Assembly: GCF_051020955.1 (NCBI RefSeq)
Contig: NC_135013.1
Coordinates: 7,104,001-7,168,000, forward strand
Source: Megalopta genalis
Lineage: Eukaryota > Arthropoda > Insecta > Hymenoptera > Halictidae
Length of the DNA: 64,000 nucleotides
Reading direction: 5' to 3'
How positions within the stretch are numbered: position 1 is the first letter of the stretch; each line of letters starts with the position of its first letter. Below, piece after piece: positions 21,205 to 33,144 of the stretch. Below the pieces are notes generated by a model, which ran no database searches, was not told the DNA's origin, and saw only the letters and a program-made list of their open reading frames with translations. A program made the translations under genes and the position numbers.

Positions 21205-21780
21205 GTTATATATATAAACGGAGTACCCGGCCACTGTTTTATATAATTTTATAAATATTCATTTTTATTTATTTTATATTATGTATTAAATATTAAATAT
21301 TATATATAATATTTATTTATAATGTTATATTATTATATTATATTATAGTATTATATTATTATATTATATTGTAATATTATATTATTATATTATATTATAA
21401 TATTATATTGTAATATTATATTATTATATTATATTTATAATATAATATAAGATTAAATATTATTTTAATTAATTTTCGAGAGAATTGCTACCCCTTCCTA
21501 CACTTCCTGCTCTCTTCTACCTAGGACGAGTTCCTATGTTACATTACTGTTTTATAAACATTTACATGATTATATAAACATTCATTTTATTTATTTTACA
21601 TTTATTATCGCAATAAAATATTATTTTGATTAATTCCTTGGAGAAATTCTACCCCTTTCTACGCTCCCTCTCTTCTTCTCTCGTAAGGGTGCTCAGCCAC
21701 CCCTATGACGAGCTTCTATATTACGTCACTGTTTTATAGGCTCAGATAAACAAATTAAAAAACGCGATTTTTCAATGTGT
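21205..21780. repeat. Degenerate module repeated about three times, with TATTA tracts
   Basis: CACTGTTTTATATAATTTTA at 21232, ACTGTTTTATAAACATTTA at 21546 and CACTGTTTTATAGG at about 21727 mark one module. CTACCCCTTCCTACACTTCC (21489) and CTACCCCTTTCTACGCTCCC (about 21649) mark another. Between the first two lies a TATTA/TAATA tract. An old tandem duplication. Confidence 0.65.
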
Positions 21781-21785
21781 TTTTG

Positions 21786-22150
21786 TCATTCCAAGTAATT
21801 AAATTTAATATAGTTCAATTTAATTTTAGTTAATTAAATTAAACTAAATTTAATATAGTTCAATTTAATTTTAGTTAATTAAATTAAACTAAATTTAATA
21901 TAGTTCAATTTAATTTTAGTTAATTAAATTAAACTAAATTTAATATAGTTCAATTTAATTCAACTTAATTAAATTAAACTAAATTTAATATAGTTCAATT
22001 TAATTTTACTTAATTAAATTAAACTAAATTTAATACAGTTCAATTTAATCTAACTCAATTAAATTAAACTAAATTGAATATAGTTCAATATAATTCAACT
22101 TAATTAAATTAAATTAAATTTAATATAGTTCAATTAAAAATAACATAATT
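21786..22150. repeat. 45-bp tandem repeat, eight units
   Basis: TAGTTC (CAGTTC once) starts at 21811, 21856, 21901, 21946, 21991, 22036, 22081 and 22126, exactly 45 bp apart. The unit is made of AATTAAATTAAACTAAATTT and AATATAGTTCAATTTAATTT. No indels, few substitutions. Confidence 0.95.
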
Positions 22151-22970
22151 GAAATTAATTTAATTTCATATAATTTAAATTAATTTTACTTTATTCTATT
22201 ATTTTTCTATGAATATATTTCCTCGTTAAAAAAGTATATCAAGCAACTGTTAATAAACACGGTACAAAAAAATGGTGACAAAAAATAAGCACAAAAAAGA
22301 GAGTTTCGTTCAGTTAAATACCCCCCCTGCCCCCCGAATGGCAACAATGTGGAACGGCGCGTGAGATTCGATTTCGTGGAGAGTCATTAGGATGACTCGC
22401 GAGAGCAAGCGTCGTTCGGCTTTCCGCGAAGTTGGTCGCGAATTCCGGGAACCGCGGTTTCCCGCCACTATTCTCAGCCAGGCAGCCGGTCTAGGATAAC
22501 GTCGCTCGCTCGCTTGCTCGCTCACGCGAGCGCGCGCGCGCACGCTTCTAGTCCGAGAGAGTTCGATGAACCGCGATGAATCCTCGCCGGGTTCCGTTTA
22601 GGAAAAATACAACAGGATAGACCACTGTTAATCCGAAAATATCCGAGCCGTCGACCGTTGACTCGTCTGTCCGATGCAGGATTGGACGTTGTCTGCCTCG
22701 CCTCCCCGCTTTACGAGCCGCGCAACTTCGCATAGTGCTCGTGCGAACCACGCTGCTTGCACCCCGCTTAACCTTTGCTGCGGCAGCATCGAACTTTTCT
22801 CGGCACGATCTAGCACGAAATTACTAGTTGATCGGCGTTCACCGACTGACGCGAATCGCCAGCGAATCGCGAAAATTTTTGTGATCGGAATATATTTGCT
22901 ATGAAAAAAGGAATTTTCGAAAATCTTGTCTCGCGTCTTGTAATGTAATTTATGTCTATTCGTATTGAAG
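22151..22970. other. Unique sequence, no gene recognised
   Basis: AT-rich to 22310, then a CpG island to about 22870 with a C run (22321-22336), GCTCGCTCGCTTGCTC-type tetramers and CGCGCGCGCGC near 22530. Arginine-rich frames on both strands have no recognised domain. Confidence 0.45.
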
Positions 22971-22974
22971 TATT

Positions 22975-23450
22975 TATTTATTTACGTATTTATAATATAA
23001 TATTAAATTATATTATATATTATATTATTATATTATACTGTATTATATATTATATGTTATAATACATTATTATATTATATTATATTACACATATTATACA
23101 ATATGTATACATATATTATATGTCATAATACATTATTTTACATTATTATGTATTATTATATATACTATTATATTATATTATACATATTATACAATATGTA
23201 TATATTATATATTATGATATATTAGTTTACATTATTATGTATTATTATATATATTATTATATTATATTATAATATACATATTATATATTATAATATATTA
23301 GTTTACATTATTATGTATTGTTATATATACTATTATATTATATTATATTACACATATTATAGAATATGTATATATTATATATTATAATATATTATCTTAC
23401 ATTATTATGTATTATTATATATATTATTATATAATAATAATAATAAATAA
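22975..23450. repeat. TA-rich array with a 76-94-bp unit
   Basis: TTTACATTATTATGTATTAT recurs at about 23137, 23226, 23302 and (as CTTAC) 23396, separated by blocks such as ACACATATTATACAATATGT. Spacing is irregular. Confidence 0.75.
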
Positions 23451-23625
23451 ATTAGAAAGTTACTACGACTTAACTTGGCTTAACAATAAATTTGAGCAGT
23501 AAACAATACACGTGTCAGTAAATAATACACATATATTAGTAAATAATACAAGTATTAGTAAACAATACTCATATCAGTAAATAATACACGTAACAGTATA
23601 AACAATACACATGTAAATAAACAAC
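23451..23625. repeat. Dispersed repeat followed by short GTAAAYAATACAC units
   Basis: AAGTTACTACGACTTAACTT and AACAATAAATTTGAGCAG match the end of the 46.1-46.7 kb array. CAGTAAATAATACACATAT-like units of about 26 bp follow. Confidence 0.7.
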
Positions 23626-24720
23626 ACACCCCGTGTCACAGAATGAGAAAAACGTTGTCCTAACCCACTCAAACAACAAATAACAATAAAAGCAACAGTA
23701 CAAAAAAACAAATCACATATCAGAACATACTAAACAATGCACACGAATTAAACAAACAGTTGACTAACCAATCTAAAAATTACCATCTCAACCATCCGAT
23801 TCGTGTTATTACAATAACCCGCACGCAAATATAGTACTTTTTCAAAATATACTCGAACGCGTACGAAGCGCATTTGTTTAAACGATAGAGCAGCAAAACT
23901 TGTGAAAACCGATCGACGGATCTTCATCGCGCGCGATTTCTTATCGGTTCTCCTCGAATAGAACGGTTGTTAAAAGATCGGAAGAGATGCGCGGATGCGA
24001 GTATGCAAATGAAAAAAGAAAGAAAAAGAAAGGAAGAGAACCGATCGACCGGCAAACGAGCGCCACGATCGGCCGTGCACGCGTGTGCGCCGCGGCTGAA
24101 CCGTCAAGAAAGTTGCAGAAGAAATGTTGGCAACGGCCCCGACGCGGTAATTTCTCCTCCACCTCCGTCGTCGTGTTTTATCCGGCGCGAAGATTCGACC
24201 GGGGAAGACAGACATGAAATTTTTCTGCGGCGCGGATGCAAAAACGTCGCGGCCTGGATTCCTGGCAGGAAACACGTTTCAACGTTATTTATATCGGTGT
24301 TCAATAAACTGGATAAATATATAAATATATGCACGCGTGTGCGTACGTGTACACGTGGCATACGTATGTATGTACGTATGCACGTGTGTGTGTGTAATAG
24401 ATAGACGCGTGTAGAGAGACGCGTACACGCGGCGGAACATTCAAGAAAGTTGCAAGAAGTTGGCAAGGGGTCCGCGATAATTTCTCCTCGTTTTTCGTCT
24501 CCCACGTGTTTCTTCTTCGTCGCCGTCGGACGCGCGCGGGGCGCTCCTCCGCGCAGATTTCGAGAACGATAAACCGCGAGGTGTAACGCCGGCCGAGTTA
24601 TTAATTTCGTCTGCGACCAGGTTACATAAATTCGCGGCGGAACGCGACCGACCGATTTCCTAATGGACGACGGGGTTCACAGCGCCCCGTGTCGGCGTGT
24701 ACACGGTCAAATATTAGGTG
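23626..24720. other. Unique sequence with CpG island and a diverged 50-bp duplication
   Basis: AT-rich to 23880, then CpG-rich. TCAAGAAAGTTGCAGAAG to TAATTTCTCCTCC (24104-24162) is repeated in diverged form at 24440-24490 (TCAAGAAAGTTGCAAGAAG, TAATTTCTCCTCG). Between them is a GTACGTATG/GTGTGTGT tract (24340-24398). No gene recognised; the duplication could be regulatory or simply an old tandem copy. Confidence 0.5.
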
Positions 24721-24724
24721 TACA

Positions 24725-25650
24725 AGTTAATTTTAGCCTTGCCCTCTTTTTTTTAACAAATTTAACAATTTATTGCTTTGTAGTATATTCCGTGCAATAG
24801 CATGTATTTCAAAAGGAAGGTGTTTTCGACGGCCGAATCATATGGTATGATTTATTGCTTTTTTGCAATATTGTTTTATTGCTTGTTGCTTGCTGTTCCG
24901 TGCATTGACATAATTAAAAAGAAGGTATTTTGATCATACAAAGTATATTTCGAGTAGTAGCGAAATTAGAGACAAGTATTTTAGTTGTTCAAATTATGTG
25001 GGTGTTATTTGTTGTATATAGCACTATTTTTATTTATTGTTTTAGGGTGTATTCCACGTAATAGCAGGATTAAAAAGGAAGATGTTTTTTGTCATCCAAG
25101 TCATATGGTATGATTTATTGCTTTCTTGCAATATATGCTGTTTTATTGCTTGTTGCTTGCTGTTCCGTGCAATGACATAATTAAAAAGAAGGTATTTTGA
25201 GCATACAAAGTATATTTCGAGTAGTAGCGAAATTAGAGACAAGTATTTCAGTTATTCAAATTATGTGGGTGTTATTTGTTGTATATAGCACTATTTTTAT
25301 TTATTGTTTTAGGGTGTATTCCAAGTAATAGCAGGATTAAAAATGAAGGTATTTTTTGTTATCCAAGTCATATATTATGATTTATTGCATTTTGCAATAT
25401 ATGCTGTTTTATTGCTTGTTGCTTGCTATTCCGTGCAATAACATAATTAAAAAGAAGGTATTTTGATCCTCCAAAGTATATTCCAAATAGTAACAAGTAT
25501 TTTAATCATTCAAATTATGTGGTGTTATTTGTTGTATGTAGTACTATTTTTATGTATTTCTATTTATTGTTTTAGGGTGTATTCCAAGTAATAGCAGAAT
25601 TGAAAGAAAAGTATTCTAGACTTCCAAATTATAAGGTATTATTTATTGTA
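24725..25650. repeat. 267-bp tandem repeat, three units and a partial
   Basis: GCTTGTTGCTTGCTGTTCCG starts at 24881 and 25148 and, as GCTATTCCG, at 25414 (spacings 267 and 266). Units carry AAAAAGAAGGTATTTTGA, GGGTGTTATTTGTTGTATAT and GTTTTAGGGTGTATTCCA. Related single copies flank the array at 17.4-18.0 kb. Confidence 0.9.
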
Positions 25651-25654
25651 ATAT

Positions 25655-26830
25655 ATAGTACTATACTATTACATTTACTAACATTATAGTACCATATTTG
25701 CTAGTATTAGGCTACTACATTAACTAGCATCGTACTGCTATACATATTTAATAGCACTATACTACTATATTAACTAGCATCATAATGTTATACATATTTA
25801 CTAGCATTATGCTACTATATTTGCTAGTACTATACTGCTACATTAACTAGCATCATACTGCTATACATATTTACTAGCACTACACTACTATATTTGCTAG
25901 TACTATGCTACTATATTTACTAGTGCTATACAGTAGTATAGTAGTATAAATATAGTACTATATTTGCTAGTACTAAGCTACTACATTTACTAGTGCTATA
26001 CAGTAGTATAGTAGTATAGACATAGTACTATATTTGCTAGTACTATGCTACTACATTTACTAATACTATACAGTAGTATAGTAGTATAAATATAATACTA
26101 TATTTGCGAGTACTATGCTACTACATTTTTACTAATACTATACAGTAGTATAGTAGTATAAATATAATACTATATTTGCTATTACTAAGCTACTACATCT
26201 ACTAGTGTTATAAAGTAATATAGCAGTGTAAATATAATAGTATAGTACTATATTTGCTAGCACTATAGTACTATGTTTGCTAGTACTAAGCTACTACATT
26301 TACTAATGCTATACAGTAGTTAGTAGTATAAATATATTACTATATTTGCTAGTACTATGATACTACATTTACTAGTGCTATACAGTAGTATAGTAGTATA
26401 AATATAGTACTATATTTGCGATTACTATCCTACTACATTTACTAGTGCTATACAGTAGTATAGTAGTACAAATATAGTAGTATAGTACTATATTTGCTAG
26501 CAAATATACACAATATAGCACTATAGTACTATATTTGCTAGTACTAGGCTACTACATTTACTAGTGCTATACAGTAGTACAGTAGTATAAATATAGTACT
26601 ATATTTGCTAGTACTATGCTACTACATTCACTAATGCTACACAGTAGTACTATGATACTACATTTACTAGTGCTATACAGTAGTACAGTAATATAAATAT
26701 AGTGCTATATGCTACTACTATGCTACTAAATTTACTAATGCTATACAGTAGTATAGCAGTCTAAATATTACATCTACTACCGTTATAGAGTAATATAGCA
26801 GTATAAATATAATAGTATAGTACTATATTT
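25655..26830. repeat. Degenerate CTAGTACTA/TACAGTAGTATAG array
   Basis: Repeats of TTGCTAGTACTATGCTACTA, CATTTACTAGTGCTATACAG and TAGTATAGTAGTATAAATAT. Many segments are short palindromes (CTAGTACTAT with ATAGTAGTAT), so single strands would fold readily. Unit boundaries drift. Confidence 0.85.
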
Positions 26831-27590
26831 GCTAGCACTGTAATACCATGTTTGCTATTACTATACTACTATATTTGCTAGTAGTATAGTACTTTATTTG
26901 CTAGCACTATAATACCATGTTTGCTATTACTATACTACTATATTTGCTAGTAGTATAGTACTTTATTTGCTAGCACTATAATACCATGCTTGCTATTACT
27001 ATACTACTATATTTGCTAGTAGTATAGTACTGTATTTGCTAGCACTATAATACCATGCTTGCTATTACTATACTACTATATTTGCTAGTAGTATAGTACT
27101 GTATTTGTTAGCACTATAATACCATGTTTGCTAATACTATACTACTATATTTGCTAGTAGTATAGTACTGTATTTGCTAGCACTATAATACCATGTTTGC
27201 TATTACTATACTACTATATTTGCTAGTAGTATAGTACTGTATTTGCTAGCACTATAATACCATGCTTGCTATTACTATACTACTATATTTGCTAGTAGTA
27301 TAGTACTGTATTTGCTAGCACTATAATACCATGCTTGCTATTACTATACTACTATATTTGCTAGTAGTATAGTACTGTATTTGTTAGCACTATAATACCA
27401 TGTTTGCTATTACTATACTACTATATTTGCTAGTAGTATAGTACTATATTTGCTAGCACTATAATACCATGTTTACTATTACTATATACTCCTACATGTG
27501 CCAGTAGCATACCACTACATTTGCTAGCACTATACCACCACATCTGCTACCACTATACTACCATATTTGCAAGCACTATATCACTATATT
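26831..27590. repeat. 69-bp tandem repeat with four-unit higher-order pattern
   Basis: GCTAGCACT (GTTAGCACT in two) starts at 26831, 26900, 26969, 27038, 27107, 27176, 27245, 27314 and 27383, all 69 bp apart. Variant sites GTTTGCTATT versus GCTTGCTATT and GCTAGC versus GTTAGC recur with a 276-bp period (27107 and 27383 carry GTTAGC). The last units to 27590 are diverged. Confidence 0.92.
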
Positions 27591-27599
27591 TTCTGCTCC

Positions 27600-28464
27600 A
27601 TCCAAACACTATATTTTTCCCGCCGCAATGTCGTTATCTCGACTGATGAAACGTTAGAAATCGGACGGCGCGGGACGCGCGGGCTCGTGTTAAGATAAAA
27701 TAACCGCCCGAGGGCGGGGGAGGGGTGTAGCTCGCGGTGCATCGGCGACGTCACGTGACACGGGAGATCGTATACGATGCTAAAGGTGATGTGAAACTCG
27801 AGACGGTGGCGAAGTGCGAGGAGACGTCGAGTCGAGTCGAGTCGGGCCGCGTCGCGTCGCGACGCTGCTGGATGGATAGAAAAAGGGGGACCGTCGAAGG
27901 GACCCGGCGCAGCGGCGAGGGGGCCAAGGGGGGCAGGCAGGAAGGAAGAAGCGCGAAGATTCATGGAAACGAGGCGAGACGAAGAAAAGGTGGAAAAAGC
28001 GAGAAAAGAAAGCTGCGGCGTGGCTACGTGTGCGTTTGTCGTTCACTCACCCGGGCTATCGCGCGCTACTTCCCGCTACTTCGACGGTGTTTTTTTTTTC
28101 GTTTCACAACCGCGAGCACACACAGCGTTGTTCGTGATTTATTTATCCGGCAAAATTTTCAATTCGCTATAATATTTCACGGCGGTAATTCAACTTTTTC
28201 CCCCACAACCTTTCTCTCAGATGATTATTATTATTATTATTATTATTGCGTCTATCGTATTAAATACGTTCATCTCGTTCGGTAGAATAATTTTCTTTAA
28301 TTTTTATGCTTTTAGAAAATTTAATCGCAGATCGAATAATTGAAATTTAATGGATCTCCGCTGGAATGATACGTATAATGACTAAACTCCAATAGAACGT
28401 TCTTGTAATCAACTTCCTATTATTCTAAATAAATTTTGGTATATTAAAATGTATTAATATATTA

Positions 28465-28510
<46 letters not shown>

Positions 28511-28790
28511 TGATTAAGAATCTATCGCTTTATCACTTTTCCTACCACAGCCATTTTAACATGTTTCTATCGATTCAATATTCGTGGAGATCATAAAAAT
28601 GAAATAAAAACTATGTTCATAACGATTAGACTGCGAATTTTTATGCAAAATCAACTTTTAAATTATTTTAATCTTTCTCAATTTTCTCATATATGAATAA
28701 AATTCGTAGTCTACTACATAATTAGTCTATTAGGTGTTACTATTCCAGGTGTCTCCGGCCAGGTTCTTAACTAATTGACTTCTTCTTTTC
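27600..28790. other. CpG island, then AT-rich DNA with ATT/AAT microsatellites
   Basis: 27600-28100 is CpG-rich and contains CACGTG at 27752-27757 within GACGTCACGTGAC, and a short GTCGA/GTCGC repeat at 27826-27862. It resembles a promoter or enhancer island, but no TATA, initiator or exon is clear. (ATT)n lies at 28218-28246 and (AAT)n at 28467-28510. 28630-28655 is an inverted single copy of a motif from the 86-bp array at 53 kb (GACTGCGAATTTTTATGC). Confidence 0.45.
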
Positions 28791-29173
28791 TACAGGGTGT
28801 CTCATAATAAGAGGTAATTCCTGAGATCATTTTAAATAACTTTTTCCTTAGCGAAAATGCAATCCGCGGCTTCGTTTACGAGTTATCAACGAAAAAGCAC
28901 TGACCAATCAGAGGCGAGCTCGGCTGGCGCGATGCGGCCGAGCCAACGAGTGCTCGAAGCCCAGTTCCGCTCATTGGCTCGGCCGCCTCGCGCCAGCCGA
29001 CGAGCTCGCCTCTCATTGGTCACTGTTTTTCGTCGATAACTCATAAACGATGCGTCGGGGAACATTTTCGTAAAGGAAAAAATGACTTCAAATGACCTCA
29101 GGAATCATCCTGTTTCGAGCGATTATTATTATTAAATTATATTATTATCGACAAAATTGTGGGACATCCTGTA
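28791..29173. mobile_element. CAGGGTGTCC foldback element, copy 2
   Basis: The element is 28793-29171 between TA and TA. Ends are CAGGGTGTCTCATAATAAG and GGGACATCCTG. The arms carry TACGAGTTATCAACGAAAAA and its inverse; the core is bordered by CCAAT (28902-28906) and ATTGG (about 29016) with the shared sequence GAAGCCCAGTTCCGCTCATT. The right arm contains an extra ATTATTATTATT insert. Confidence 0.75.
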
Positions 29174-29179
29174 GAGTGT

Positions 29180-29705
29180 CGCAGTTCTTCTCGGCAATCA
29201 GAAAAATTGTTATCAAACTGGACGATCGAACGAGCGTGACCTCTTCTTGTCAGAATATTCCACAGTAAAAATTTAAAATAATAAGGCAGCGTGCGTGGCT
29301 CCGGGGGGCCACTTTTCCGCCGAAATGTTTCCAAGTCCGACCCCGCTAGACATAAAAAAACTTTCTGTATCGCTTTCGGACGACCGTTGAATTTTTTGTC
29401 GCATTGTGGCGCACCGTGGCGCGCGTCTCGGGGAAAACGGCGACCGTAGAAAAAGCAAAGACCGTGGCTAGCCACAGCGGCGTCCAAAGGTGTTCCCGTG
29501 GGCGAGCGTCCGCGGACTGGTACCAAAATAAAGGCGACGTCGCGCGTCCTCGCGACTGCGAGCGGGATCGTCGCGACGAAAAAAGCGAAGGAAACTGCGA
29601 GCAGCAAAAATAAAGGCGAGAAGAAAAGAGGAGAAAAGAGAGCGAAGAAAATACGAGGAGACAGACGAACCAGGTACGAGAGCTCGTCTCGCCTTACGCA
29701 ACGGC
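29180..29705. other. Unique CpG-containing sequence, no gene recognised
   Basis: On the minus strand 29550-29605 reads as a hydrophobic leader-like stretch (LLLAVSFAFFVATIPLAVA), but it begins with TTG, has no ATG in frame, and can equally be read as a pyrimidine tract ending in CAG. It is noted as a weak candidate only for a signal-peptide region. Confidence 0.35.
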
Positions 29706-29709
29706 CGTT

Positions 29710-29831
29710 CCTCTCTCTCTCTCTCTCTCTCGCTCTCTCTCACTCGCTCTCTCCCTCGCTCTCTCCCTCGCTCTCTCTCGCGCGCCTCTCTCTCGCTCGC
29801 GCTCTCTCTCGCTCTCTCGCGCTCTCTCTCG

Positions 29832-29902
<71 letters not shown>
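29710..29902. repeat. (CT)n tract with CTCTCTCGC variants
   Basis: About 190 bp almost purely pyrimidine on the plus strand, with CGC interruptions in the left half and pure CT in the right half. Confidence 0.95.
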
Positions 29903-29904
<2 letters not shown>

Positions 29905-30430
29905 GCCGTGAAGACGCCGTCTCATCGAAGATGGGGCCGCTATCTTCATCTTCCGGTGCCCGACGCGCCGCACAGCTTTCTCATAGGTTGCTCTCTCGAG
30001 TCGCGTCGCGTCGCGTCGCGGCCCACGGTGTTTCGATCGGTGGACAAACGATAGAAATTCGGATCGTCATTTTTCGACATTTTTCTAGGCTAAAATGTTA
30101 CCGGCGGAATTTAACCTTGCTTCGGGTAGTACTCGTAATTAGACAGCGCGGTTCTTTATGCAAAATCGCGAAACTGCTCTCATCGATCGAAGGGAAGAGA
30201 AATCATTGGAAATTCAGTTTTCTTCTTAAGGAGTGTAACAAGCTAAGATTATTGCAACTTATGTTCTTGAACGCTTTCTATCCGTCCGCTGCCTTAAACG
30301 GCATCAACACATTTCTGCCATAAGTGCGTAACATTTATGCAGTCTATTTATTGTTAACAAGTCTGCGGATCACTGTGCAAAATAAAAATTGTCCGCATCG
30401 ATTTCAAGAAACGGAAACCACGAGAAATTC
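29905..30430. other. Unique sequence, no gene recognised
   Basis: A 130-codon plus-strand frame at 29931-30323 begins with an ATG in fair context (GAAGATGG) but has no recognised domain and shows no splice or composition support. Short GTCGC repeats lie at 29999-30017. Confidence 0.4.
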
Positions 30431-30434
30431 AGCT

Positions 30435-31195
30435 TCTTTTGTTATAAAATAATATAGAAATTTTGTTATATAACAAAATAAAATAAAATAGTATCAAAAC
30501 TGTTATTTATGTAACAAAATAGAATAAAATAGTGTCAAAACTGTTACATAAACAAATAAAATAAAATAGTATCGAAACTGCTATATTAATAAAATAATAA
30601 ATAGTATCAAGATTGCTATATTAAAAAAATAATAAAATAGTATCAAAGCTGCTATATTTAAAAAAAAAATGAAACAGTATCAAAATTGTTACGTAAGCAA
30701 ATAAAATAAAATAGTAACAAAATTGCTACATCAAAGAAATAATAAATTAGTATCAAGACTGCTATATTAAAAAAAAAAATAAAACAGTATCAAAGCTGCT
30801 ATATTAAAAAAAAAGAAATAGTATCAAAACTGTTATGTAAGCAAATAAAATAAAATAGCAACAAAACTGCTATATCAAAAAAATAATAAATTAGTATCAA
30901 GACAGCTATATTAAAAAAATAATAAAATAGTAATATAAAGTATATTAAGAAATGAAATAGTATCAAAACTGTTATATAAACAAATAAAATGAAGTAGTAT
31001 CAAAATTGCTATATTAAAAAGATAATAAATTACTATCAAAACTGGTATATTAAAAAGATAATAAAACAGTATAAAAACTGCTCTATTAAAATAATAAAAT
31101 AGTATGAAAACTGTTATATTAAAAAAATAAAATAAAATCGTATCAACAAAAACTGCTACATAAGAAATAAAACAAACTATTACAATACTGCTACT
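30435..31195. repeat. AT-rich tandem array, unit about 50 bp
   Basis: AATAAAATAGTATCAAAACT with CTGCTATATTAAAAAAAT or TGTTATATAAACAAAT recurs about 15 times with length variation. Variants GTAACAAAAT and GTATCAAGAC are interspersed. Confidence 0.85.
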
Positions 31196-31870
31196 TTTAC
31201 AAAGAAGAATCAAATATCTGGTATTGAATCGGTTCACTTCAATCGTATGGAAATTTTCAGACTGTCCGCGTATCTGCCAAAGTGTGAAGAAAGGTGCCCT
31301 TCGATCGAGAATTATTACTTTCGAAGTTATGATTTTTGTCTTTGGAACGGCCATACAAGCGAAACACCGTGGCGGCGGCCGTCTCGTCTTGTCTCGTCGC
31401 GGGCCGAGGGGCAAGTGGGCAGACACGTAGGCGACATCAGTGCGGCCGCGACTTCTCTTCGACATCGGCGCGCGTATGCGTGTCTCCTCGCCGCGTGTCC
31501 ACGGCTATCTGCAAGCCCGCGACGTCGACGACGACGACGACGGCGACGGCGACGGCGGCGAGGACGTTGCGTACCTGCTGCAGACTTCCCTCGGGTACAG
31601 GTTTCGCGTGGGCGGACACCTACGTGGTAACCCGGGGCCCTCGGTATGCCTACGCGTGCCTACGACCGTCGCATTAACATGCGGAGGAGCCGGACGGCTC
31701 GAATATCGCGGACCAGCTCCGCGATTTGCACGCGATTACGCGCCGGATGCCCTATTTTCTCGTTTTCGGCGGCGGACGATCGCGACGGGGACGCGAGACA
31801 CAGGTGCCCGGAGACGGCCGGTGCGAAATATACGAAAAGCGGAGATAAACGTGTGACAACTGAACAAATT
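31196..31870. other. CpG-rich unique sequence with GAC/GGC trinucleotide run
   Basis: 31520-31563 is a GACGAC to GGCGAC run. Overlapping frames in all phases are compositional. No gene recognised. Confidence 0.45.
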
Positions 31871-32402
31871 ATATATTAAAAAAATATATATATATATATT
31901 ACATTATATATTATATATTATATAATATATGTTGTATGATATTATACAATATTATATATTACAAATTATATAATATATATTGTATAATATTATACAATAT
32001 TATATATTATATAATATATATGTATATGTATGTAATATATTATATATTATATAATATTGTACAATATTATATATTACAAATTATATATTATATATTATAT
32101 AATATTATACAATATTATATATTACAAATTATGTATTATATATTATACAATATTATATATTATATATTATATAATATTACACAATATTATATACTACATA
32201 TTATATAATATTATACAATATTATATATTACAAATTATATATCATATATTATACAATATTATACAATATTATATATTGCAAATTATATAATATATATTGT
32301 ATAATATTACACAATATTATATATTACAAATTATATATTATATATTATATATTTTACAAATATATTATTATTATTATATATTATATATTACAAATTATAT
32401 AT
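31871..32402. repeat. TATAA/TACAATATTATATAT array
   Basis: Repeats of AATATTATACAATATTATAT, ATTACAAATTATAT and ATTGTATAATATTA in irregular order. Long tyrosine/isoleucine frames here are artefacts. Confidence 0.9.
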
Positions 32403-32805
32403 TTAAACCTTGCTTTTTTTCATTTTATATCATTAGTGCATGTATTTGGGTTTTTGTTGTGTCATAACAATGAAAACAAAATGCAGCGTTTCAATTGTTT
32501 GTGAATAAATTTTTTGAAAGTACAATATTTGCTTTCAATGCAATTCCATGGGGATATTTTTTAAAACTGACTTTTTCTCGAAATATTTGCTTCTGATTGC
32601 GTTCTTTCTTTATTATTAACACGTGTGCGACGACCACGATTTTGTATTTCAAGCTAAAAGAACATCGAATGAATTTTGCGAATATAATTATTTAGAATTG
32701 TATAACATGTGGCATGATATTTAAAGAATTTATTGTTTCTCGTTGACGACATTTTTATCGTATTTTATAAGACGGTACGACGTATTAAATGCGATTAAAA
32801 TACAA
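32403..32805. other. AT-rich unique sequence, nothing recognised
   Basis: Unique DNA without a supported frame or repeat. Confidence 0.5.
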
Positions 32806-32809
32806 TAAG

Positions 32810-33140
32810 TATGTACTTGGATCTTAAGTAGCAGTGCGCGTAGAATTAATTTAGGAATAATTGAATCAATTTAATAAAACGAAATTGTGGAATATTATTC
32901 GCTTAGGATCTTAATTGCCAACTGTGTATATAGAATTAATTTAGAAATTGTAATTGAAGCAATTTCGGTAAGAGAAATTTATCGACCGCGCGAATATTAC
33001 GCTCCAGAATTTTAATTAGCAGCGCGCATGTAATTAATTTATTAACGATCGAACCAATTTACTGAAACGAAACGAATGACTTCATGAATATTCTGAAATA
33101 TTTTAAGTAACCAATGCGCGGAGAATTTTAATTTTCATAA
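32810..33140. repeat. Degenerate 93-96-bp tandem repeat
   Basis: AGAATTAATTTAG, AGAATTAATTTAG and GTAATTAATTTAT start near 32840, 32933 and 33029. Each follows GCGCGTA-, GTGTATAT- or GCGCGCAT-type sequence and precedes a GAATCAATTTA or GAACCAATTTACTGAAACG block. Rich in TAATTA cores. Confidence 0.6.
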
Positions 33141-33144
33141 AATG

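Noticed and set aside
29137..29607. Signal-peptide-like start as possible sog leader exon
   Set aside because: Starts with TTG rather than ATG, has no matching splice donor in phase 1, and the hydrophobic stretch is a pyrimidine-rich tract; kept only as a weak note.
29931..30323. 130-codon ATG-initiated frame
   Set aside because: No recognised domain, ends in AT-rich DNA and shows no splice or codon-use support.
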